Shown here one piece after another: positions 1-7,734 of a stretch of DNA of 44,509 nucleotides. The stretch covers positions 1 through 44,509 of the forward strand of contig JAJDEH010000258.1 of assembly GCA_029259935.1 (NCBI GenBank), in the 5' to 3' direction. The notes under the pieces were generated by a model. The model ran no database searches, was not told where the DNA came from, and was given only the letters and a program-made list of their open reading frames with translations. The stretch's first letter is position 1. Each line of letters opens with the position of its first letter. Source of the stretch: Planctomycetota bacterium (GTDB taxonomy: Bacteria > Planctomycetota > Planctomycetia > Pirellulales > Pirellulaceae). Made by a program: the position numbers and the translations under genes.

Positions 1-1065
1 TTGATCGCGCTGCTGCTGCCGGCCGTTCAGGCCGCGCGCGAAGCCGCCCGTCGGTCGCAATGCACGAACAATTTGCGACAGATCGGCGTAGCGTTGCACA
101 ACTACAACGACACCTACAAGCAGTTGCCGTTCAACTCGCTGTGCGACAACAACTGGTCGCCCGTGGCGAACGGACAGGGCCACTGGCAAAACGGCACCAA
201 GGGCGGCATCTTTGTCAAATTGTTGCCTTACATGGAACGCCAGGCACTGTTCGACAAAATGAAGAAAGCCACCAACAACTGGGAAGACCGGCTCGGCTTC
301 CGCCACAAGGCGGTCGATGATTTTATTCCCGACAACACGTACACGGCCGTGACGTCCGGGCGCAAGGAACAGTGGATTCACCACGTATTCATTCCCAACC
401 TGTGGTGTCCTTCATCCGATTCTCCCAAGTACCGAAACAATCGCGCCTATGCGGAAGATGGCCGGGCGATGCATTGCTATGCATTCAGTTATGGTGCCCA
501 ACGCACCGCCGGCAATTGTCGCGATCAGGGTATCTTCCAGTGGGAAGGCGATTTCTTCGATCAACCGGGTGACCGAAATCCGGGCCACGCGCACCACGGC
601 GAACGTTGGGAGCCGCGGCACAACTCGGGCCCGTTCTCGACCAGCTATTACGGTGCCACGTATGGCGAGATTTCCGATGGCTTGTCGAACACGATCTTCG
701 CGGGCGAAATTCTTCCCGACGAGCGACACATCGCCTGGGACCGAGGGTGGTCGCTAGGACAAGGCGAGACGGTCGGAACTTCGACTCCGATCGGTGCCCC
801 GATCAGCGGAGTCGGCGAATCGCAGGTCTATGCCCACGAGTCGATTGATCCGGGCAAGACCATGTTAGGACATGAGTGTACTCGTTGGGATTGGGCGTAC
901 TCCTACGGTTTCCGCTCGAACCACAACGGACGCGGTGCCAATGTCCTACTCGGCGATGGCTCGATTCAGTATTACTTCCACAACATCGACTACGAACTGT
1001 ATCAGCGGCTGGGTGCCCGCCGTGACGGTTTGGTCGTCAATCCGAAAGATGTCGCCGGCAGGTAA
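1..1065 (+). CDS. DUF1559 domain protein, 5'-truncated by the window edge
   Basis: This is the C-terminal part of a planctomycete DUF1559 (type II pseudopilin-like) protein. The first visible residues, [18 protein letters not shown], are the end of the N-terminal prepilin-type methylation helix that normally begins with GFTLVELLVVIAIIGI, so the true start lies left of the window and the TTG at position 1 is an internal Leu codon. The remaining 354 residues carry the usual DUF1559 signs: [17 protein letters not shown] just after the helix, and near the end [10 protein letters not shown] followed by a D-Y-x-L-Y-x-x-L-x-x-R-x-DG tail. Family members are exported, numerous in planctomycete genomes and mostly of unknown function. 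A strong hairpin terminator follows directly. Family assignment is firm; the role is not known. Confidence 0.93.
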   Translation: MIALLLPAVQAAREAARRSQCTNNLRQIGVALHNYNDTYKQLPFNSLCDNNWSPVANGQGHWQNGTKGGIFVKLLPYMERQALFDKMKKATNNWEDRLGFRHKAVDDFIPDNTYTAVTSGRKEQWIHHVFIPNLWCPSSDSPKYRNNRAYAEDGRAMHCYAFSYGAQRTAGNCRDQGIFQWEGDFFDQPGDRNPGHAHHGERWEPRHNSGPFSTSYYGATYGEISDGLSNTIFAGEILPDERHIAWDRGWSLGQGETVGTSTPIGAPISGVGESQVYAHESIDPGKTMLGHECTRWDWAYSYGFRSNHNGRGANVLLGDGSIQYYFHNIDYELYQRLGARRDGLVVNPKDVAGR

Positions 1066-1091
1066 CTCTTCGAATTGACAAGAGCGAACAT

Positions 1092-1138
1092 GGATAGTCA
1101 CTTGTGCGTCGCAGGCGCTAAGTGGCTATCCTTTTTTT
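1092..1138 (+). terminator. Rho-independent terminator after the DUF1559 gene
   Basis: A 12-bp stem (1092-1103 against 1120-1131, with one G-T pair) encloses a 16-base loop and is followed at once by seven T residues (1132-1138). It lies 27 bases after the DUF1559 stop codon, in the right orientation to end that transcript and to insulate the flagellar genes downstream. Confidence 0.88.
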
Positions 1139-1807
1139 GTGCGCGCCGCGCGGTCACCGAAGGAGATTGAGCGCACCTTGTGGCCGGCGTGATCAGTTTT
1201 GCGATCCCACGCAAGATGGTACAGGGTGGTCTTTCTTTGGCGGTAGGGGCGGATTCCGTCGGCTTGCTGGCAACGGGAGTCGCTTCGCCGCCGGAAGTCG
1301 ACCAGTACTTTTCGCTCCCTTTGACGCGACGGCTGACTTGCTTCACCGTCGATTCCATGGGTCTTCCGCAGTTTTTCGATAGTCGTGGAACCATCAGAAA
1401 CAAAGACTCTTCGCTTCGCTGCGGCAAACCGGCGGTACGAGGCTTGGCTGGCCACCACGTCGCGACTTTCCAATGTCGGGCCCACAAGCCCGTCGGAAGA
1501 GGTGGACAATTCAAGTGGGCCAACAGGCCTCCACCGGGAGTTCACGTTCGGCAACTCGCTCTTGCAACATCGCCGTTGATAGCAAGTTGCTGACTTCTAT
1601 GCACTCCTCTTCCATTGCCGCGAACGTCAGCGGCAAATCATCCTCGACGCATCCACCAACCATTTCTTTCAACTCCGTCCCTATTTCCCGGAGACGTTGT
1701 CTTTGATCCGCTGACAATTCCATACCCAGACCTCCTTGTCCTGCCAAACTACGAACTTCCTGCTCGAACGCCTCGCGATTCTCCTCAACCTCCAAAACAA
1801 ATACCAT
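1126..1807 (-). pseudogene. possible decayed transposase-like gene (two overlapping frames)
   Basis: Two minus-strand reading frames adjoin. The first (1807-1511, 98 codons) is acidic and protein-like: an E-rich helix, then a second helix with LSADQRQRLREIGTELKEMV, ending ACWPT and a TGA where a Cys codon might once have stood. The second (1554-1126) continues with ESRDVVASQASYRRFAAAKR and RRVFVSDGS. Together they recall the N-terminal helices and the zinc-ribbon-plus-beta region of ISKra4-like transposases, but with the Cys pairs lost, a frame change near 1511-1554 and no catalytic core. I infer an old inactivated remnant; chance open frames in a GC-rich gap are the alternative. No good ribosome-binding site precedes 1807. 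The rest of the 1066-2004 gap holds only the terminator and a short tandem repeat. Confidence 0.3.
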
Positions 1808-1843
1808 GCCAATTGCAAACCGCGAGCCAATTGCAATCCGCGA
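1808..1843. repeat. 18-bp tandem duplication upstream of flhA
   Basis: Two head-to-tail copies of an 18-mer beginning gccaattgca (1808-1825 and 1826-1843) differ at one base. They lie about 160 bp before the flhA start, in a stretch without convincing coding sequence. Each copy contains the palindrome ccaattg-like core caattg. It may be a slippage product or a binding site; nothing more can be said from the sequence. Confidence 0.7.
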
Positions 1844-2004
1844 GGTGCGCTCGCCAGTTCATGAGTCAGAAACCGACCTGGACTCTGGTTCAGCCGTTCG
1901 TTATTCTCCGCCCCTCTTCTAGGCAAATCACCCAGTTTGATTTGTCGCACGGATTGAAATGCCCACATTCTGGGCACTCCTTATTTTCCGACGAAGTTAC
2001 TCGT

Positions 2005-4110
2005 ATGTCGCGACTTGCGCGGTGGCATGAACTGATTCTGCCCATTGGGATAATCTCCAGCGTGCTGGTGATCGTCGTCCCATTGCCACCGATGTTGATG
2101 GACTTTCTGTTGGCGGCCAACATCACGGTGGCCGTGATCGTGCTGCTTACGACTATCTACGTCAAAACACCGCTAGAGTTCAGTATCTTTCCTTCGCTGC
2201 TGTTGGCGACCACGCTGGGCCGACTTGTCCTTAATGTTGCCACCACACGCCTGATTCTGACACGGGCTGGCACGTACGAGATGCAAGCGGCGGGCGGAGT
2301 CATCCAAAACTTTGGCGAATTCGTGGCCGGCGACCGCATCGTGGTCGGGATCATCATATTTGTCATCGTGGTAGTGATTCAATTCGTGGTGATCACGAAA
2401 GGAGCCACGCGGATCAGTGAAGTCGCCGCGCGGTTCGCTCTGGATGGAATGCCCGGCCGGCAAATGGCGATCGACGCGGATTTGAACGCCGGCATCATCG
2501 ATGAACATGAAGCCCAAGGACGGCGGGAAGAAATTACGCAGCAGGCCGACTTTTATGGGGCCATGGACGGTGCCAGTAAGTTTGTTCGCGGCGACGCAAT
2601 CGCGGGCATTATTATCACGCTGATCAACATCGGCGGCGGCCTGATTATTGGTGTGTTTGAATCGGGCATGTCGTTGGCGGATGCGGGCGAAATCTTCACC
2701 AAGCTGACGATTGGCGACGGGCTGGTGAGCCAAGTGCCGGCGTTTCTTGTTTCCTTGGCGGCTGCCTTGCTGGTAACGCGCAGCACGCAATCGCTCAACT
2801 TACCTTCGGAATTCTTGCGGCAACTGTTCTCGCGTCCACAAGCCTTGGCGGTGGCCGGCGCGTTCTTGGGAATATTGATATTTACCAAGCTGCCCACGTT
2901 TCCGCTGCTGGTCATCGGCGGCGGGTGTGTCGGTTTGGCCTACATGTTGACCGTGAAGAATCGCGAAGACACCGCTCACGCCGCGCAAGCCGAGGCAGAG
3001 GCCGAAGCCGAGCAGGTGGAAAAGCCCGAGGAACGCATCGAAGACTACCTGGCGATCGATCCCATGGAGATGGAGATCGGCGTGGGACTGATTCGGCTGG
3101 CCGATCCCAGTCGCGGAGGCGATTTGCTGCCCCGCATCACCGGTGTCAGGCAAGGAGTCGCCAGCGATATTGGCATCATCCTTCCCAAGGTTCGCATCCG
3201 CGACAACATGCAATTGGGCGAGCACAATTATCGCATCAAGATCGCCAACGATCCGGTGGCCAACGGCACGGTCTACCCTGGCTTACTGCTGGCCATGGAT
3301 TCCGGCATGACGACGGGAAAAATTCCGGGCGAAGAAACTCGCGATCCGGCTTTCAACCAGCCGGCGGTGTGGATCGAGGCAGGCATGCGCGACCGCGCGG
3401 AAATGCTGGGTTACACGCCGGTCGATCCAGCCGCGGTCCTGGCAACGCATTTGCAAGAGATCGTTCGTCGGCATGCCGACGACATTCTGAACCGCGATGC
3501 CACCAAGCATTTGATCGACGAACTGAAACAAACCGCTCCCGCCGTGGTCGAAGAATTGATTCCCGGCCAAATGAAGCTCTCCGAAGTGCAGCAAGTATTG
3601 CAAATGCTGCTTCGCGAAGAAGTGCCGATTCGTCAGTTGGCGTTGATATTAGAAACGCTTGGAGACTATGCGGGCCGCACGAAAGATCCTGTTTGGCTGA
3701 CCGAATACGCGCGGCATCGGCTGGCCCGCACGATTTGCACTCGCTATCGCGACGCGGAAAATCGGCTGTCGGTCGTGACACTCGATCCGGCTTTGGAAGA
3801 CCGGGTGGCCGCGGGCATCGAACACAACGAACGAGGGCTGTTTATTCGCATGTCGCCGCCAGCCATCGAAACCACTTGCAATCTCATTGCTGCCGAAATG
3901 GAAAAACTGACGCGGTCGGGCCACAAGCCGATCCTGCTGGTCAGCCCACAAATTCGGCCCGGCGTTAAGCAAATGACGACGGCGCATCTGCCCCGGCTGA
4001 TCGTGCTGAGCTACAACGAGGTTACCCGAGACACCAAGATCGAATCGCTAGGCGTGGTTTCAGACGTCATGCCTCAGGCCGCCGGTACCGCCGCTGCTGT
4101 TTCCCCGTGA
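2005..4110 (+). CDS. flhA: flagellar biosynthesis protein FlhA
   Basis: FlhA forms the nonameric ring of the flagellar type III export gate in the inner membrane; its cytoplasmic domain docks chaperone-substrate complexes. The frame stays open from 1615, but the ATG at 2005 begins the family N-terminus (MSRLARWHELILPIGIISSV) and gives 701 residues, the normal length. Hydrophobic helices fill the first ~330 residues. The FHIPEP signature region is clear near residues 136-165 (RISEVAARFALDGMPGRQMA, then IDADLNAG), followed by FVRGDAIAG and IINIGGG-like segments. An acidic linker near residue 330 leads to the soluble domain with PxVxIRDN, ending in VLSYNEV. It is the first gene of the run flhA-flhF-flhG, with 28 bp before flhF. 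Assignment is secure; the start is inferred from family alignment. Confidence 0.96.
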   Translation: MSRLARWHELILPIGIISSVLVIVVPLPPMLMDFLLAANITVAVIVLLTTIYVKTPLEFSIFPSLLLATTLGRLVLNVATTRLILTRAGTYEMQAAGGVIQNFGEFVAGDRIVVGIIIFVIVVVIQFVVITKGATRISEVAARFALDGMPGRQMAIDADLNAGIIDEHEAQGRREEITQQADFYGAMDGASKFVRGDAIAGIIITLINIGGGLIIGVFESGMSLADAGEIFTKLTIGDGLVSQVPAFLVSLAAALLVTRSTQSLNLPSEFLRQLFSRPQALAVAGAFLGILIFTKLPTFPLLVIGGGCVGLAYMLTVKNREDTAHAAQAEAEAEAEQVEKPEERIEDYLAIDPMEMEIGVGLIRLADPSRGGDLLPRITGVRQGVASDIGIILPKVRIRDNMQLGEHNYRIKIANDPVANGTVYPGLLLAMDSGMTTGKIPGEETRDPAFNQPAVWIEAGMRDRAEMLGYTPVDPAAVLATHLQEIVRRHADDILNRDATKHLIDELKQTAPAVVEELIPGQMKLSEVQQVLQMLLREEVPIRQLALILETLGDYAGRTKDPVWLTEYARHRLARTICTRYRDAENRLSVVTLDPALEDRVAAGIEHNERGLFIRMSPPAIETTCNLIAAEMEKLTRSGHKPILLVSPQIRPGVKQMTTAHLPRLIVLSYNEVTRDTKIESLGVVSDVMPQAAGTAAAVSP

Positions 4111-4138
4111 TTGTCTAGGATCTGAAGGACTGTTTGCC

Positions 4139-5359
4139 ATGATAACCAAGACCTACCGAGCTAAATCGATGCAGGAGGCCTTGGCGCTGATCCGCCAGGA
4201 ACTGGGACCAGACGCCGCGGTGCTGCACACGCGCGACGTCTCCGGGGGATTGCTGCGCTGGATGCTGGGCGGACGGCGGATCGAGGTGACCGCATCGCGG
4301 GATGTGAATGTTCCCACGCGACTTCCCGAGGACACTCTTGCCGCGGGCCACGAGACGAATCCAGTCGGCTACGGGTCCGGCTCGGAAACGCCAGGCGAAT
4401 CATCACTCTCCTCGTTGGCACCCGTCGACAGAATTCCAACGGCTGATGAACTTGACTATCGAAGCAAATTTCGCGACGACCTGCAAACTCAAGTGGCGAA
4501 CCTGCACTCGATGATGGAAGAGCTTTGTCGGCAGAACGACCACCGCGCCTCTCACGAATTGCCCGAGTCGCTGTTTCAGTTGTTCACGGATTTGATCGAC
4601 GCCGAGGTCGAGGAAGAGTTGGTGCGTGAACTGATCGATCGTGTGCGATCCGGCGTTTCCGGCAATGACATCGACGATCCGGTGTTACTAAGGGCCCGGC
4701 TGTCGCGTTTGGTCGAGGACGAAATCAACGTGTGCGGTCCCATTCAGATTACACCCGGAAGACGGCGACTGGTTGCGCTGATCGGGCCGACGGGCGTCGG
4801 TAAGACAACGACCATCGCCAAGCTGGCCGCCAATTTTCGCCTGCGAGACCGGCTGCGTGTTGGCTTGATCACCGTGGATACCTATCGCATCGCGGCCGTC
4901 GAACAACTGCGTACTTATGCCGACATCATGGATTTGCCGATGGAAGTCGTGGCCACGCCACGAGACATGCGGCAAGCCGTCGAACGGATGTCGAACCTGG
5001 ATCTGATTTTGTTGGATACCGCCGGGCGTAGCCCTCGCGACGAATTGAAAATCCAAGAGCTAAAGTCGATGTTGGCGGAAGCACAGCCAGACGAAGTGCA
5101 TTTGGTTTTGAGTGCGGTTGCGGGTGCCGCGAACCTGCGGAAAACGGCCGAACGGTTCGCGGAAGTGGGTGCCACGGCGTTGATTCTCACCAAGTTGGAT
5201 GAGACTAGCGGATTGGGCAACCTTCTGCCTCTGCTGCGGAGTTGCGACTTACCGCTCAGTTATGTGACCAACGGACAAAACGTGCCTGACGACATTGAGC
5301 AGGCCGAGCGGCGAAAGCTCGCGCGTGGTGTATTGGGAATGGAGCCAGAAACGGTTTGA
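4139..5359 (+). CDS. flhF: SRP-type GTPase FlhF, flagellar placement
   Basis: FlhF is a GTPase of the signal-recognition-particle family that marks the pole or site of flagellum assembly and recruits early basal-body parts. The 406-residue product has the typical N-terminal B domain (MITKTYRAKSMQEALALIRQ, then ELGPDAAVL), a variable linker (about 60-110), an N domain and a G domain with GPTGVGKTTT (216-224), DTYRIAAVEQL (247-257), DTAGRSPRD (293-301) and TKLDETSGLGN (351-361). All nucleotide-binding motifs are intact. The stop codon nearly abuts the next start (ATG at 5362), indicating translational coupling with flhG, its known regulator. Confidence 0.96.
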   Translation: MITKTYRAKSMQEALALIRQELGPDAAVLHTRDVSGGLLRWMLGGRRIEVTASRDVNVPTRLPEDTLAAGHETNPVGYGSGSETPGESSLSSLAPVDRIPTADELDYRSKFRDDLQTQVANLHSMMEELCRQNDHRASHELPESLFQLFTDLIDAEVEEELVRELIDRVRSGVSGNDIDDPVLLRARLSRLVEDEINVCGPIQITPGRRRLVALIGPTGVGKTTTIAKLAANFRLRDRLRVGLITVDTYRIAAVEQLRTYADIMDLPMEVVATPRDMRQAVERMSNLDLILLDTAGRSPRDELKIQELKSMLAEAQPDEVHLVLSAVAGAANLRKTAERFAEVGATALILTKLDETSGLGNLLPLLRSCDLPLSYVTNGQNVPDDIEQAERRKLARGVLGMEPETV

Positions 5360-5361
5360 CG

Positions 5362-6204
5362 ATGAGTGATCAAGCCTCCGAATTACGAAAGTTGGTGCGT
5401 CAGTCGATGCGTCAACATGCGCTCCCGGCGGGGCAGCCGCCTCGGTTGCTGCTGGTGACGGGCGGCAAGGGCGGCGTGGGAACGACGACGGTGGCGGTCA
5501 ATCTTGCCGTCGCCATGACGTTGAACGCTTCGCGCGTCGTCCTCGTCGACGCGGACACCTGCCGGGCCGACGTGTCGACGATGTGCGGGCTAGGCGATCA
5601 GTCCGATGCGACGGAAATTGTCGCATCGCGTCGAGACATTCACGAGGTCATCCAGCCGGGACCGGCCGGTGTGCAAATTGTGCCCGGGCTGTGGGGCTCT
5701 GGCCAAGTCACCGAACTTACGGAAACAAAACAACGCCATCTCGTGAAGCAGTGGATGTCGTTGCGCCGTCACGCCGACGTGGTCGTGTTGGATGCCGGCA
5801 ACGCATCCAGTCGCATCGTGAAAATGTTCTGGGAAGTGGCCGACGACATTCTCTTATTGACGACTCCCGATTCGGCCGCGGTCATGGATGCTTATGCCAC
5901 GGTGAAGGTAATGAAACAAGACAAATCGGCGCCGGTCAGATTGATCGTCAATCAGGCCACGCAGCATGAGGCTCAAGACGTGCATCAACGAATCGACCAG
6001 TCGTGCCAGCGGTTCCTGGAAATGAACGTCAGCCTGTTGGGGAGGATTGGCCGAGACGACCGCTTCCCTTTGGCCGCCAGCGCGGGCTGCCCGTTGGTGA
6101 TGCAATACTCGGACGGCGACGCTACCAAACAGATTCAGCAAATCGTCGCGGCGCTCGGCGCGCCGCGAACGGCGCAAGCAGAGAGCATCATCAGAGCGGC
6201 TTAA
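5362..6204 (+). CDS. flhG: MinD-like ATPase FlhG (FleN/YlxH), flagellar number control
   Basis: FlhG is a MinD-type ATPase that limits flagellar number by stimulating FlhF GTP hydrolysis. The product (280 residues from the ATG at 5362; a TTG at 5356 overlapping the flhF stop is less likely) starts MSDQASELRKLV, which contains the DQAxxLR activator motif known from FlhG proteins; this supports both the name and the start. A deviant Walker A motif GGKGGVGTT lies at 34-42, VDADT at 62-66 (switch region) and VVLDAGNASS in the middle of the protein, where MinD relatives have VDTGAG. The C-terminus is short and has no obvious MinD membrane helix beyond IIRAA. It follows flhF by two bases. Confidence 0.93.
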   Translation: MSDQASELRKLVRQSMRQHALPAGQPPRLLLVTGGKGGVGTTTVAVNLAVAMTLNASRVVLVDADTCRADVSTMCGLGDQSDATEIVASRRDIHEVIQPGPAGVQIVPGLWGSGQVTELTETKQRHLVKQWMSLRRHADVVVLDAGNASSRIVKMFWEVADDILLLTTPDSAAVMDAYATVKVMKQDKSAPVRLIVNQATQHEAQDVHQRIDQSCQRFLEMNVSLLGRIGRDDRFPLAASAGCPLVMQYSDGDATKQIQQIVAALGAPRTAQAESIIRAA

Positions 6205-6383
6205 GGAATTCTCAGCGGCGGTGAATTTCAGGCCGAAGTCAGATACGAAGGAGAAACGGCGAATTCGACATATTTGGTTCAACTAGAAGCCATGGCATGC
6301 CGATATCAAGAAGGCGCGCCACCCCACGGCACGGTGTTAAAATAGAAGGGCTGCACGAACTTTAACGGCAAGCCGAGGACCAG

Positions 6384-6659
6384 ATGGGTCGAAATTACGC
6401 CGGGACGCTAGGACTTTTAGCATGTCTTGTTGTGGTGGTACGCGGGCTGTTCGATGGTGGGGACCTCGAAAACACAATTTGGTGGGCGTCGCTTTGCCTG
6501 TTCGGATTCGCGGCAATCGGATATGTGGCCGGAAGACTGGCCTCTTGGATCATTCGCGAATCAGTACAAGCACAGATGAACGTGGAACTAGAAGCTGTGT
6601 TGGGTCCAGCCAAAGAGAACAAGTCAGCAACACAAGAACAACCGGCTGCCAGCAACTAA
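6384..6659 (+). CDS. small two-helix membrane protein between flhG and the sigma factor gene
   Basis: A 91-residue protein not recognised as a named family. It has two predicted membrane helices (about 8-23, GTLGLLACLVVVVRGLF; and about 33-52, ASLCLFGFAAIGYVAGRLAS) and a charged, cytoplasmic-looking C-terminal tail with VELEAVLGPAKEN. GAGGA stands a few bases before the ATG as a ribosome-binding site. It sits 179 bp after flhG and 195 bp before the sigma gene, all on the same strand, so a role linked to flagellar assembly is plausible but only by position. Codon use resembles the neighbours. The 6205-6383 gap shows no clear feature. Confidence 0.75.
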   Translation: MGRNYAGTLGLLACLVVVVRGLFDGGDLENTIWWASLCLFGFAAIGYVAGRLASWIIRESVQAQMNVELEAVLGPAKENKSATQEQPAASN

Positions 6660-6854
6660 AACGTAACACACGAGGCCAACCCAATTAACGCGGATGCGTG
6701 AACCAGGGCCGAGTGACTTGCGAAGAACAAACAGTCGGCGAATGCCAGAGGCGATTCCGGCAAGCGAGTAACAGGATGTGGCTCGCGAGATGGAACTCGA
6801 ATAACAACCGGCAAGCATTAAGCTTGTTTACGATGGACAATCACGGAGGATTGC

Positions 6855-7643
6855 ATGGCTACAACTGCTGTTGCCGTCCAGGACGAAATCCTAGAAGTCT
6901 GGAAGATCTACAAGCGGGACCAAAGCAACAAAGAGTTGCGCAACCGGCTGGTCGAGCGATATCTTCCCCTGGTGAAGTACAACGGCGAACGCATCTGGGC
7001 GCGCTTGCCCGAAGGTGTCGAGCTTGACGATCTCATTTCGGCCGGCGTGTTCGGCTTGATGGACGCCATCGACGCGTTTGACTTGAGCCGCGGTGTCAAG
7101 TTTGAAACCTATTGCGTTCCTCGTATTCGTGGTGCGATGCTCGACGAACTCCGCACGATGGATTGGGTTCCCCGGCTGGTCCGCTCGAAAGCCAGCAAGC
7201 TGGCCGAGGCCACCAAGGGACTCGAAACTCTGCACGGCCGGGCACCGACCGCCCAAGAGATTTCCGAGCGCATGGGCATCAGCGTCCAGGAACTGGAGAA
7301 GATGCAGATCGAAGCCAACGCGGTTAATCTGATCTCGCTCAACAAAAAGTGGTATGAAACCGACAGCTACAAGGATGTCCGCGAGATCGACATTTTGGAA
7401 GACAAGAAGGGCGAAGACCCGACGCGTCGCATCCAAAAAAACGATCTGATGCGTTTGGTCACGAAAGGGCTCAATCGCAACGAGCGGCTGATCATCATCC
7501 TGTACTACTACGAAGAGTTGACGATGAAAGAGATTGGCGCGACGCTTGACCTTAGCGAAAGCCGGGTCAGCCAAATGCACAGTAGCATCGTGCAACGGCT
7601 CAAATCGCAACTCGGCAGACGCCGTCCCGAGTTTGGTACCTAG
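6855..7643 (+). CDS. fliA: FliA/WhiG-family RNA polymerase sigma factor
   Basis: A sigma-28 type factor that directs transcription of late flagellar genes. The 262 residues show region 2 (LVERYLPLVKYNGERIWARL, LDDLISAGVFGLMDAIDAFD, RGVKFETYCVPRIRGAMLDE), the region 2-3 junction LRTMDWVPR typical of FliA/WhiG, a region 3 helix pair, and region 4 (LTMKEIGATLDLSESRVSQM) with a helix-turn-helix. The start ATG follows GGAGG-like acggaggattgc. Compared with most FliA proteins there is a longer, Asp/Lys-rich insert near residues 165-195 (NKKWYETDSYKDVREIDILE). The gene closes the flagellar run and ends 20 bp before a strong terminator. FliA is the most probable role in this context; WhiG-like use elsewhere cannot be excluded. 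Confidence 0.92.
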   Translation: MATTAVAVQDEILEVWKIYKRDQSNKELRNRLVERYLPLVKYNGERIWARLPEGVELDDLISAGVFGLMDAIDAFDLSRGVKFETYCVPRIRGAMLDELRTMDWVPRLVRSKASKLAEATKGLETLHGRAPTAQEISERMGISVQELEKMQIEANAVNLISLNKKWYETDSYKDVREIDILEDKKGEDPTRRIQKNDLMRLVTKGLNRNERLIIILYYYEELTMKEIGATLDLSESRVSQMHSSIVQRLKSQLGRRRPEFGT

Positions 7644-7663
7644 CAAATACCGTCACTGACAAC

Positions 7664-7707
7664 AAAACGCAAGCGAAGGCATTTTGCATCCTTCGCTTGC
7701 GTTTTTT
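7664..7707. terminator. bidirectional terminator between the sigma gene and the cytochrome-WD40 gene
   Basis: A perfect 16-bp stem (7664-7679 against 7690-7705) with a 10-base loop has a T run on its right end and an A run on its left end. It can therefore terminate the plus-strand flagellar transcript (stop at 7643) and the minus-strand operon whose last gene ends at 7735. Confidence 0.95.
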
Positions 7708-7734
7708 CATTGGGATTCGCTTTCGCGCGTTGGG

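Noticed and set aside
2925..3968. 347-codon plus-strand frame inside flhA
   Set aside because: Arg/His/Ser-rich shadow of flhA in another frame.
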